Positions 18,928-26,572 of a stretch of DNA of 64,000 nucleotides are shown one piece after another. Under the pieces are notes generated by a model, which saw only the letters and a program-made list of their open reading frames with translations, searched no databases and was not told the origin of the DNA. Position numbers and translations under genes: made by a program. Origin of the DNA: Selenomonadales bacterium 4137-cl (lineage in GTDB: Bacteria > Bacillota > Negativicutes > Sporomusales > UBA7701); NCBI GenBank assembly GCA_032334055.1, contig JAUOZS010000001.1, positions 842,501-906,500 on the forward strand. The letters are read 5' to 3'. Every line of letters begins with the position of its first letter. Position 1 is the first letter of the stretch.

Positions 18928-20220
18928 TTGGCAACGGCACTTATAAAACATCTTGGCCGCCATGTGGGCGAAACGGTGACAGTCCAGGGGTGGCTTTATA
19001 ATTTCCGGTCTTCGGGAAAAATCTCGTTTCTGATTGTCCGCGACGGTACCGGTCTTGTGCAAGGGGTAATGGTGAAGAAAGAGGTCGGGGACGACCTATT
19101 TGCTCTTGCCGCCACTCTGACCCAGGAGAGCTCGCTGAAAGTAACCGGCGTCGTACGGGAGGAGCCGCGGGCGGTGGGCGGTTACGAGCTTACCCTGACC
19201 GGTCTTGATATTGTCAGCATTGCCGAGGAATACCCGATAAGCCATAAGGAGCACGGGGTAGAATTTCTCGCCGAAAGGCGCCATTTGTGGCTCAGAACCC
19301 CTAAACAGGCGGCCGTTATGCGCATTCGCTCCGAAATCGAGCAAGCATTCCGCGACTTCTTCTACCAGCGCGACTTCGTGCTGGCCGATGCGCCCGTGAT
19401 CACGCCGGCCGCGTGCGAGGGCACCACGACGCTGTTCGAGATCGATTATCACGGCGATAAAGCGTTCTTATCCCAGAGCGGCCAGCTTTACAACGAGGCG
19501 ACCGCCGCCGCCCTCGGGCGCGTTTACTGCTTCGGGCCGACTTTCCGGGCCGAAAAGTCGAAGACGCGCCGTCACCTGATGGAGTTCTGGATGATCGAAG
19601 CGGAAATGGCCTACTTCGATATCGACGACAATATGAAACTCCAGGAGGAAATGGTATATTACGTAATCCAGAGGGTATTGGAACGTTGCCGCCAGGAACT
19701 CAAGGCTCTGGAGAGGGACGTAACCAAGCTAGAGTCCGTCAAGCTGCCTTTCCCGCGCATAAGCTATACCGAGGCGGTCGAGCTGCTTAAGAAAGCGGGC
19801 GAGGAATTCACCTGGGGCGACGATTTCGGGGCGCCGCACGAGACGATCATCGGCAGCAATTTCGAATCGCCTGTCTTTGTCCATCGCTATCCCACCGCGA
19901 TCAAGGCGTTCTATATGAAACCCGACCCCAACGACCCCAAAGTGGTTCTAGGCGCTGACCTGATCGCCCCGGAAGGATACGGCGAAATGATCGGCGGCGG
20001 GCAGAGGATCGACGACCTGGGCCTTCTTGAACAGCGGCTGGACGAACACAAGCTGCCGCGGGAGGCGTTCGAATGGTACCTCGATCTTCGCCGCTACGGC
20101 GCTGTTCCCCATTCCGGCTTCGGGCTGGGAATCGAACGGACGGTTGCGTGGATATGCGGTCTTGATCATATCAGGGAGACGATACCCTTCCCGCGGATGC
20201 TGCATAAGATGTACCCCTGA
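18928..20220 (+). CDS. asnS: Asparaginyl-tRNA synthetase
   Basis: A 430-residue class IIb synthetase. The N-terminal OB-fold (residues about 15-105, [23 protein letters not shown]) binds the anticodon. The catalytic core shows motif 2 [21 protein letters not shown] and motif 3 [15 protein letters not shown]. The [11 protein letters not shown] pattern and absence of the GAD insertion fit AsnRS or archaeal-type AspRS; the [11 protein letters not shown] sequence favours AsnRS. The TTG start follows AAAAGGGGTGG, a less certain choice but it gives the expected N-terminus. It probably charges tRNA-Asn directly. Confidence 0.93.
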   Translation: MATALIKHLGRHVGETVTVQGWLYNFRSSGKISFLIVRDGTGLVQGVMVKKEVGDDLFALAATLTQESSLKVTGVVREEPRAVGGYELTLTGLDIVSIAEEYPISHKEHGVEFLAERRHLWLRTPKQAAVMRIRSEIEQAFRDFFYQRDFVLADAPVITPAACEGTTTLFEIDYHGDKAFLSQSGQLYNEATAAALGRVYCFGPTFRAEKSKTRRHLMEFWMIEAEMAYFDIDDNMKLQEEMVYYVIQRVLERCRQELKALERDVTKLESVKLPFPRISYTEAVELLKKAGEEFTWGDDFGAPHETIIGSNFESPVFVHRYPTAIKAFYMKPDPNDPKVVLGADLIAPEGYGEMIGGGQRIDDLGLLEQRLDEHKLPREAFEWYLDLRRYGAVPHSGFGLGIERTVAWICGLDHIRETIPFPRMLHKMYP

Positions 20221-20328
20221 TGTATACTGGATTTTTCCTGCATACGGCAGGAAAAAGGGAGAACGCGCCAAACGTTAAGATAATATTGGTTATAAAATGG
20301 CTATAAACTGATTGAGGAGGAAACTGAT

Positions 20329-21570
20329 ATGCCTTATGGTATCGCAGCATCCCACATGGCCGGGAAGTCGGCCACCGACAAAATTTTCGGCGCCGCGGCT
20401 GCAGCTAACGCCGCGAAAGCCAAGATCGGCAAAGAGAACGTCGTTGACGCCACCATCGGCGTTTTGCTGGACAACAGCGAAAAACTTGTCATCCTGCCCA
20501 CGGTGGAGAAAGTCTACAAGAGCCTGCCGATGGCGGAAATAGTTCCTTACGCCGGTATCGCCGGTATGCCTGATTTTCTCGAAATGGTTCAGGTCGCCGC
20601 CTTCGCCGACAACAAGCCGGAGGCTTACACCAAGGCCGTATCGACTTCGGGCGGCTCGGGCGCCATTCATCACACCATTTGGAACTACTCCGAGGTCGGC
20701 GACACCATTCTGACCCACGACTGGTACTGGGACCCCTACAGCGTTCTGTCCGACGCGCTGATGCGCAAACTCGACACCTTCTCCCTGTTCGACGAAGCCA
20801 ACAAGTTCAACATCAAGTCCTTCGAGAGCAAAGTCAACGAGCTGCTCGCCAAACAGACCAATCTCGTCGTTATCCTGAATACCCCGGCGCACAACCCGGT
20901 CGGCTACAGCCTGAGCGACACCGAATGGGATCAGGTGCTCGCGGTTCTCAAAAAGGCCAAGCCCGAAAAGAAGATTACCCTTTTCGTCGATGTCGCCTAC
21001 TTGGATTACGCCGGCGAAAAGAACGAGAGCCGGGCGTTCATGAAGAAATTCGGCGGCCTGCCGGAGAATATCCTCGTCATCATCGGTTACAGCATGTCCA
21101 AAGGCTATACCGTATACGGCATGCGGACAGGGGCGATGATCGGCATTTCCTCCAGCCAGGACGTTATAACCGAATTCGCCAACGTCAACCAGTACCTTAG
21201 CCGGGCCACCTGGTCGAACATCAATCGCGGCGCTCAGCACCTGCTGTCCGCCATCTACAAGGACGCCGCCACCCAGGCTGAACTGGAAAAAGAGCGGGCC
21301 TCCTTCTATAAGATGATCGCCGAACGGGCCAGCCTTTTCACCGCCGAGGCCAAAGAGGCCAAGCTCAACATGCTGCCGTACATCGCCGGCTTCTTCCTGT
21401 CCATCCCGGCCCGGAACCCTGATGCTGTCTGCACCAGGCTTCACGCCGACAACATCTTCGCCGTGCCGCTCGCCAAAGGGGTCAGGGTCGCCGTCTGCGC
21501 CCTGCCGGCCGGTAAAATTAAGGGCGTGCCGACTAAAATTGCGCAGGCCATGGCCGAAGCGGACAAATAA
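20329..21570 (+). CDS. Aromatic amino acid / aspartate-type aminotransferase
   Basis: A 413-residue PLP enzyme of fold type I, class I/II. Marks: STSGGSGAIHHTIWNYS around residue 105-120 (phosphate-binding), NTPAHNPVGYSLS with the PLP-contacting Asn, FVDVAYLDYAG with the Asp and Tyr that hold the pyridine ring, GYSMSKGYTVYGMRTG with the Schiff-base Lys, and a late Arg region for the substrate carboxylate. It resembles the aspartate/aromatic group, but substrate choice cannot be settled. GATTGAGGAGGAAACTGAT precedes the ATG. An IS element has split this gene's terminator, so its transcripts may now run into the IS. Confidence 0.9.
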   Translation: MPYGIAASHMAGKSATDKIFGAAAAANAAKAKIGKENVVDATIGVLLDNSEKLVILPTVEKVYKSLPMAEIVPYAGIAGMPDFLEMVQVAAFADNKPEAYTKAVSTSGGSGAIHHTIWNYSEVGDTILTHDWYWDPYSVLSDALMRKLDTFSLFDEANKFNIKSFESKVNELLAKQTNLVVILNTPAHNPVGYSLSDTEWDQVLAVLKKAKPEKKITLFVDVAYLDYAGEKNESRAFMKKFGGLPENILVIIGYSMSKGYTVYGMRTGAMIGISSSQDVITEFANVNQYLSRATWSNINRGAQHLLSAIYKDAATQAELEKERASFYKMIAERASLFTAEAKEAKLNMLPYIAGFFLSIPARNPDAVCTRLHADNIFAVPLAKGVRVAVCALPAGKIKGVPTKIAQAMAEADK

Positions 21571-21664
21571 AAAGCCCCCGAAACCGGACTGAACTGAACC
21601 CGAAAAAACGGACATTGAGCAAAAAAGCCTCCTGTTGTAGGATAACTACGATAGGAGGTTTTGT

Positions 21665-21961
21665 ATGTCACGGAAATGGACAGATATGCAATCGGCTGAG
21701 CGGATTATCCTGCAAATGCGACAAGATGGAAGAACCAGGCGGGAGATAGCAGATGCCTTGGGTCTTGAAAAAGTACAAATCAAGAACTGGATTAACCGGT
21801 ACAATCGGAGACAGACCACCCTTCCGGCATCCCCCAAGAAGAAAGGCCGCCCCAGAAAAAGCCCGATAACTGCACACCACGCGATGGAGCTGCGGATACG
21901 GGAACTTGAAAGAGAAGTGGAACTATACCGGTCTTTTCTTCACGCTGCTGGAAGGATGTGA
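21665..21961 (+). CDS. IS3-family transposase OrfA
   Basis: A 98-residue protein with a helix-turn-helix (AERIILQMRQDGRTRREIADALGL, shown here in two parts by residue 15-38) that recognises the IS ends, then a basic stretch (KKKGRPRKS) and a C-terminal coiled-coil (IRELEREVELYRSFL). The ATG follows AGGAGG, but that site lies in a hairpin with the upstream CCTCCT. It overlaps OrfB by 4 bp (GTGA); OrfB is in the -1 frame. I see no convincing slippery heptamer, so OrfB may be made by reinitiation rather than by frameshift fusion. Confidence 0.9.
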   Translation: MSRKWTDMQSAERIILQMRQDGRTRREIADALGLEKVQIKNWINRYNRRQTTLPASPKKKGRPRKSPITAHHAMELRIRELEREVELYRSFLHAAGRM

Positions 21962-22812
21962 GAGCACAGGTTAAGTACATAGCCATAGCGCAAAATGCCG
22001 GCAAGCATCCGGTTGCGGTCATGTGTAATTTCTTTGAGGTATCAAGAAGCGGCTACTACGCGTATCTCAAACGGAAAGACCGGTCATCCGCCGAGGAGAA
22101 GTTGGCCGCCTTGATTCAAAAATGCCAGCGGCAGACTAATGGAACTTACGGTTATAGGCGTGTGGGGATATGGCTTGAGAGGCGAGGCATTAAGAAAAAC
22201 CATAAGGCGGTGCTGCGCATCATGAACAAGTACGGGTTGCTGGCGCAAATCCGGCGCAGAAAAAAGTACCGGCAGATGAGCGGTCAACTGCACCGGTATC
22301 CGAATATCCTCGGCCGCGATTTCACAGCTATCAAACCTAATCAGAAATGGGTAACGGATGTTTCCTATATCCAGACGCCGCAGGGAACCTTGTATCTATC
22401 CATGATTCGCGACCTGTTTGACAACAGTATTGTCGCCTACCAGACTGGAACCGAGCAGTCGGTCAACCTGGTTCTGCGAACCGTTCGGCAAGCCAAGGCA
22501 AAAGAAGCGGTCACTGCAGAGTTGCACCTCCACAGTGACCAGGGGTTTCAATACACTTCCCAGGCATATTTCACCCTAACTCAAAATTACGGCATTACTC
22601 CGTCCATGTCAAGGCGGGGAAACTGCTATGACAACGCGCCGGCAGAAAACTTCTTCAGCATCCTTAAGACCGAGTGTATCCGGCGGCATAAGCCAAAGAC
22701 GGTCGATCAGGCGCGTCAGCTTATTGATAACTACATTTTTTTCTACAACCACGAGCGTATTCAACTCAAAACAAAACTGACGCCGCTCGAAAAACGACGC
22801 CAGTTTGCGTAA
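21958..22812 (+). CDS. IS3-family transposase OrfB (DDE)
   Basis: A 284-residue integrase-core transposase. The catalytic triad is visible as D in WVTDVSYI, D in HSDQGFQYTS and E in APAENFFS; exactly 35 residues separate the second Asp and the Glu, the IS3-family DD35E spacing. The N-terminal part has YGYRRVGIWLERRG, typical of HTH_21 OrfB proteins, and the C-terminus ends with YNHERIQLKTKLTPLEKR. The GTG start overlaps the OrfA stop. No premature stop or missing catalytic residue is seen. Confidence 0.94.
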   Translation: MRAQVKYIAIAQNAGKHPVAVMCNFFEVSRSGYYAYLKRKDRSSAEEKLAALIQKCQRQTNGTYGYRRVGIWLERRGIKKNHKAVLRIMNKYGLLAQIRRRKKYRQMSGQLHRYPNILGRDFTAIKPNQKWVTDVSYIQTPQGTLYLSMIRDLFDNSIVAYQTGTEQSVNLVLRTVRQAKAKEAVTAELHLHSDQGFQYTSQAYFTLTQNYGITPSMSRRGNCYDNAPAENFFSILKTECIRRHKPKTVDQARQLIDNYIFFYNHERIQLKTKLTPLEKRRQFA

Positions 22813-22956
22813 TCTCATCTAATCCTACGATAGGGCTTTTTATCTGTGTCCATTGGCCGGGGTTCAGTGCAGACGGACAGTCCGGTTTCCTTTTTTTCCC
22901 GCTTGAGAGAAAAGGCCGCTTTGGCAATACTATCGCCAAAGGAGGCTGATGAATCC

Positions 22957-23139
22957 GTGGGGCAATATCATGAAAATTGGATCGACGACACTGCTCTTGA
23001 ATTTCCGCGGACCGGTTTCTGGCTCGTCCATCTTCTCGGTACGGTAATGATTTTCATTCTCGGCATGCGTTTCGCCGTTCACCGCGCGCCGCTGTCGATA
23101 ATGGCCTACCGCTTTATGCGCCTGCTCCGGAAGCGGTGA
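22957..23139 (+). CDS. Small single-pass membrane protein, 60 residues
   Basis: A 60-residue protein with a polar N-terminus (MGQYHENWIDDTALEFPRTG), one hydrophobic helix (WLVHLLGTVMIFILGMRFAV) and a basic tail (FMRLLRKR), giving an N-out or peripheral-anchor topology. AAAGGAGG lies 11 bp before the GTG. It is immediately downstream of the IS and followed by a strong terminator, so it is a separate unit from the aminotransferase. Function unknown. Confidence 0.65.
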   Translation: MGQYHENWIDDTALEFPRTGFWLVHLLGTVMIFILGMRFAVHRAPLSIMAYRFMRLLRKR

Positions 23140-23146
23140 ATCCGGG

Positions 23147-23178
23147 AGGAGGAGTGAACGAAAGTTCACTCCTCCTGT
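23147..23178 (+). terminator. Terminator after small membrane gene
   Basis: AGGAGGAGTGAAC-GAAA-GTTCACTCCTCCT, a perfect 13-bp hairpin with a GNRA-type loop, 7 bp after the stop codon, then GTTGTTG. Confidence 0.75.
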
Positions 23179-23179
23179 T

Positions 23180-23451
23180 GTTGAATCCCCCGGCCCGGCG
23201 GGACAGACAGTGCCTTCCCCGGTAAGCGCTGCTGGACATATTACCGCCGTTGCCTGGCGTTTTAGGCATAAATCCTATATACTATTTTCGGGGAAAGTAT
23301 TTGCGGTACCGGTTGGATACGGCCAGGGTTACCGGCGAATAATTAGCGACGTGATGTATAGAATGGGTAATAGGTTGTTGTTGCGGAAATACGGGCGGGC
23401 AACGAGTGCGCGGATAAGTACGCGGCCCAGCCTTATCTGGAGGGGGATTCA
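23180..23451 (+). other. Intergenic region before nucleoside kinase-like gene
   Basis: About 270 bp without a credible gene. TATACT at 23278-23283 could be a -10 box but lacks a well-placed -35. An open frame starting at 23210 runs out of frame into the next gene and has no ribosome site, so I reject it. The last 20 bp hold the AGGGGG site for the following TTG start. Confidence 0.5.
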
Positions 23452-25104
23452 TTGGTTACAGTCCAAATCAACGATACCAGCCGCGAGTACGACGCAGGCG
23501 CGACCCTGCTGGACGTCAGCCGGGATATGGCCTGCCTTTACCCCTCGCCGATCGTCGCGGCGACAGTCGACAACGATGTCAAGGATTTGAAGACCGCTAT
23601 TCGGGACGGCGACAGGATAACCTTCCTTGACCTCACCAGCGAAGAGGGGATGAGGGTATATCGCCGCAGCCTCTCCTTCATCCTTGTCGTCGCTGCTCGC
23701 GACCTTTTCCCCGCCGCGGAAGTGACTGTCGAACATTCGCTCGGCAAAGGGGTCTACTGTGAGCTTCATCTCGACCGTGAATTAACCGCGGAGGATGTTG
23801 ATCGCCTCCAGGAGCGCATGCGGCGGCTTGTCGCCGAAGATAGGCCGTTCGTCCGTCAGAGCATGCTGCGGGCTGACGCTATCGCCCTATTCAAGGCTTC
23901 GGGCCAAATCGGCAAGGTTAAACTGCTCAGTCAGCTGCAGCGCGAGCTTGTAAGTGTTTACTACTGCGGCGACGAGTATGACTATTTTTATGGGACAATG
24001 GTGCCGAGCACCGGTTATCTCAAGGTGTTCGAGCTCAAATACCACTCGCCGGGCTTTATTCTCCGTTATCCGGAAAAGGATGCCCCTGAAGTCTTGCCCC
24101 CTTACGTACAGCAGCCCAAGCTGTTCAAGGTGTTCCAGGAGGCCGAGCAATGGGGGAAAATCCTTCGCTGTCCGTACGTGGCCAATCTCAACGAATACGT
24201 GGAACAGGGCCAGGCGGCCGAAATCATCCGCATAGCCGAGGCCCTTCACGAAAAAAAGATGGCCCAGATTGCCGACTATATCAGTGAACACACCAGCGAG
24301 GTGCGGGTTATTCTCGTTGCCGGGCCGTCCTCATCGGGAAAAACCACCTTCGCCCAGCGACTCAACGTGCAGCTCAGGGTCAACGGCGTAAGGCCAGTTC
24401 CCATCTCCCTTGACGATTATTTCGTCGATCGCGACCATACGCCCCGGGACGAGAAAGGCGACTACGACTTCGAGGCCATCGAGGCCATCGACCTGGAGCT
24501 TTTCAACGAGCATCTGGTAAGGCTTTTGCGGGGCGAACTCGTTAAACTGCCCACCTACAACTTCATGTCCGGCCAGCGGGAGTACCGCGGCCGCCGCATC
24601 CAGATCGAGCCCGACCAGCCCCTAATTATCGAGGGCATCCACGGCCTCAACGAGCGGCTGACCCGCGCGGTGCCGCGGGAAAACAAGATAAAAATATATA
24701 TAAGCGCCCTCACGCAACTCTCGATCGACAACCACAACCGCATCCCCACGACCGACACAAGGTTAATCCGCCGGATTGTGCGCGACAGCCAGTTCAGAGC
24801 CCACGACGCGCTCAAGACGCTCGAAGTATGGCCTTCGGTGCGACGGGGGGAGGAACGCAACATTTTCCCCTTCCAGGAAGAAGCCGACATTATGTTCAAC
24901 TCGGCCCTCATCTATGAACTGGGGGTTTTGCGCAACTGCGCCGAGGGGCTGCTGCAGCAGGTCGGTCCCGAAAGCCCGATGTATTCTGAGGCCAAGCGGC
25001 TTTTGAACTTCCTGCGGTACTTCACCCATTTGCCTGATGACGATATCCCGGCGAACTCCATTCTTAGGGAATTCGTCGGCAAAAGTTGTTTCTACAGCCC
25101 ATAA
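23452..25104 (+). CDS. TGS-domain fused uridine kinase-like protein
   Basis: A 550-residue fusion. Residues about 1-65 form a TGS domain and about 65-240 resemble the second additional domain of threonyl/alanyl-tRNA synthetases (including HSLGKGVYCEL). The C-terminal half is a P-loop kinase of the uridine kinase/phosphoribulokinase family: Walker A GPSSSGKT at 291-298, ISLDDYF near 318, and LIIEGIHGLN near 390. Homologues annotated as nucleoside kinase are known in Firmicutes and Thermotogae; the natural substrate and reason for the tRNA-synthetase-like part are unclear. The TTG start is set by GGAGGGGGA. Monocistronic, with a terminator right after the stop. Confidence 0.88.
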   Translation: MVTVQINDTSREYDAGATLLDVSRDMACLYPSPIVAATVDNDVKDLKTAIRDGDRITFLDLTSEEGMRVYRRSLSFILVVAARDLFPAAEVTVEHSLGKGVYCELHLDRELTAEDVDRLQERMRRLVAEDRPFVRQSMLRADAIALFKASGQIGKVKLLSQLQRELVSVYYCGDEYDYFYGTMVPSTGYLKVFELKYHSPGFILRYPEKDAPEVLPPYVQQPKLFKVFQEAEQWGKILRCPYVANLNEYVEQGQAAEIIRIAEALHEKKMAQIADYISEHTSEVRVILVAGPSSSGKTTFAQRLNVQLRVNGVRPVPISLDDYFVDRDHTPRDEKGDYDFEAIEAIDLELFNEHLVRLLRGELVKLPTYNFMSGQREYRGRRIQIEPDQPLIIEGIHGLNERLTRAVPRENKIKIYISALTQLSIDNHNRIPTTDTRLIRRIVRDSQFRAHDALKTLEVWPSVRRGEERNIFPFQEEADIMFNSALIYELGVLRNCAEGLLQQVGPESPMYSEAKRLLNFLRYFTHLPDDDIPANSILREFVGKSCFYSP

Positions 25105-25134
25105 AAAACCCCCTGGCGTCAGCCAGGGGGTTTC
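25105..25134. terminator. Shared bidirectional terminator
   Basis: AAACCCCCTGGC-GTCA-GCCAGGGGGTTT between two convergent genes, with A-rich flank on the left and T-rich on the right. It can serve the kinase-like gene on the plus strand and the carboxyltransferase gene on the minus strand. Confidence 0.9.
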
Positions 25135-25136
25135 CG

Positions 25137-26489
25137 TTACTTCCTGTTCGTTTCGAAGAATTTCAAGGCCACTTCGGGGAAGACGGCGTACGACAGGACA
25201 TCCTCCATCGAAGCGTTGGGGTAGCCCTTCTCGGCAAGAGCCTGCTTGAGGCCTTCGAGCTGGGGCGGGATGTCGTCGGCCGGGCGGTGGGTGATGATCT
25301 CCTCACCCTTGAGGATGAGGTCAGCCACCTCCTTGGAGATTGGCGCCGGGGTGCGGCCGTACTTGCCGCGGGCCAGGTCCTTGACCTCGCGGGGCACGTT
25401 CTTGTACCTGCCCATGATGACGTTGAAAGCCGCCATCGAGCCGACAATTTGGCTTGTAGGGGTGACAAGGGGCGGGTAGCCGAGATCAGCACGCACTTTG
25501 GGCATCTCCTCGATCAGCGCGGGATACTTGTCGGCCATGCCCATCTCCTTGAGCTGATTGAGCAGGTTCGACATCATGCCTCCCGGGATCTGGAAGGACA
25601 GTACCTTGGTGTCGATGTCGATGGCGGTGTTGAGCTTGAAGGTCTCGGCAAGCTGCTTCTTGACGCCGCGGAAATGATCGGCGATAGGGTACATGTCTTC
25701 CTTTTTGAGGCCGGTGTCGCGTTCGTGGCCTTCGAAAGCCGCTACGATCGCCTCGGTGGCCGGCTGGGCTGTGCCGAGGGCGAAGGGGGACAGCGAGCAG
25801 TCAACGATATCTACGCCGGCTTCAGCGGCCTTGAGATAGGACATCGAAGCCATGCCGCTGGTGTAGTGACTATGCAGGTGTATGGGGATGCTGATCTGGC
25901 CTTTGAGGGTTTTTACCAGTTCATAGGTAGTGTAAGGCGCCAGCAGGCCGGCCATATCCTTGATGCATATCGAATCGGCGCCGAGGTCTACCAGATCTTT
26001 GGCCACTTTAACGAAACTGTTCACATCATGGAAGGGGCTGATAGTGTATACGAAGGCTCCCTGCACGTGGGCGCCGGACTGCTTTGCGGCCCGCATGGCC
26101 GCTTCCAGGTTGCGGACATCGTTAAGCGCGTCGAAAATGCGCATCACGCCCACGCCGTTGTCGACGGCGCGTTTGACGAACTCCGTCACCACATCGTCGG
26201 CGTAGTGGTTGTAGCCAAGGACGTTCTGGCCTCTCAGCAGCATTTGCAGCGGCGTTTTTTTCAGGTATTTCTTAATGGTGCGCAACCGCTCCCAGGGGTC
26301 TTCGTTGAGGAAGCGCAGACAACTGTCGAACGTGGCCCCGCCCCAGGCCTCCAACGAGAAATAGCCAATCTCGTCGAGCTGCTCCAGCGCCGGGATCATA
26401 TCAGAGGTGCGCATGCGGGTGGCGGCCAGTGATTGATGACCGTCGCGCAAAACTGTTTCGCAGATCTTTAAAGGATTCTTGTTAGCCAA
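25137..26489 (-). CDS. Oxaloacetate decarboxylase alpha / pyruvate carboxylase B-type subunit
   Basis: A 450-residue biotin-dependent carboxyltransferase domain protein. It has the HMGL-like TIM barrel: ETVLRDGHQSLAATRMRT at the start (metal-binding Asp, catalytic region), LEAWGGATFD, the carboxylated-lysine region DSICIKDMAG near residue 175, and the metal ligands in IHLHSHYTSGM. The conserved carboxylase domain follows. There is no C-terminal biotinyl domain, so a separate biotin carrier is needed; none lies in this window. It could belong to a sodium-pumping decarboxylase, a transcarboxylase or a split pyruvate carboxylase. I use the TTG at 26489, 7 bp after GGGAGG, not the upstream ATG. 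Confidence 0.88.
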   Translation of the reverse strand: MANKNPLKICETVLRDGHQSLAATRMRTSDMIPALEQLDEIGYFSLEAWGGATFDSCLRFLNEDPWERLRTIKKYLKKTPLQMLLRGQNVLGYNHYADDVVTEFVKRAVDNGVGVMRIFDALNDVRNLEAAMRAAKQSGAHVQGAFVYTISPFHDVNSFVKVAKDLVDLGADSICIKDMAGLLAPYTTYELVKTLKGQISIPIHLHSHYTSGMASMSYLKAAEAGVDIVDCSLSPFALGTAQPATEAIVAAFEGHERDTGLKKEDMYPIADHFRGVKKQLAETFKLNTAIDIDTKVLSFQIPGGMMSNLLNQLKEMGMADKYPALIEEMPKVRADLGYPPLVTPTSQIVGSMAAFNVIMGRYKNVPREVKDLARGKYGRTPAPISKEVADLILKGEEIITHRPADDIPPQLEGLKQALAEKGYPNASMEDVLSYAVFPEVALKFFETNRK

Positions 26490-26527
26490 AATACAGCCTC
26501 CCTTGTAAAAAAATCGCAATTAAATCT

Positions 26528-26556
26528 ATTCTACCCTATCTATTTTCAGCGCGCAA
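26528..26556 (-). promoter_or_regulatory. Promoter of carboxyltransferase gene
   Basis: On the minus strand TTGCGC (26551-26556) and TAGAAT (26528-26533) are spaced by 17 bp, 39 bp upstream of the TTG start. It lies in the gap after the hydrogenase-like gene, so the two genes are probably separate units. Confidence 0.65.
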
Positions 26557-26572
26557 CGATCCGGCATATATA

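Larger units (their letters stand above)
21590..22871 (+). mobile_element. IS3-family insertion sequence, complete
   Basis: A 1282-bp element with imperfect terminal inverted repeats of about 39 bp: the left end starts TGAACTGAACCC and the reverse complement of the right end starts TGCACTGAACCC. It is flanked by a 3-bp direct repeat GAC (21587-21589 and 22872-22874), the duplication size usual for IS3 elements. It carries two overlapping genes, an HTH protein and a DD35E integrase-type transposase, both intact. Near each end the motif TACGATAGG occurs in the same orientation. Intact frames and a clean target duplication suggest a recent, possibly still active insertion. Confidence 0.93.
21580..22897 (+). 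terminator. Aminotransferase terminator split by IS insertion
   Basis: GAAACCGGAC (21580-21589) stands left of the IS and GTCCGGTTTC (22880-22889) followed by CTTTTTTT stands right of it. If the IS and one copy of the GAC duplication are removed, the two halves meet as a perfect 10-bp stem with loop GGACA and a T-tract, 9 bp after the aminotransferase stop. The element is inserted precisely at the base of the loop. In the present arrangement the arms are about 1.3 kb apart. Confidence 0.85.

Noticed and set aside
21900-21961. Programmed -1 frameshift site joining OrfA and OrfB of the IS
   Set aside because: No A6G-like or other standard slippery heptamer with a downstream structure is evident; the GTGA overlap allows reinitiation instead.
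23210-23590. 126-codon frame upstream of the kinase-like gene
   Set aside because: No Shine-Dalgarno site, runs out of frame into the true gene, composition not protein-like.
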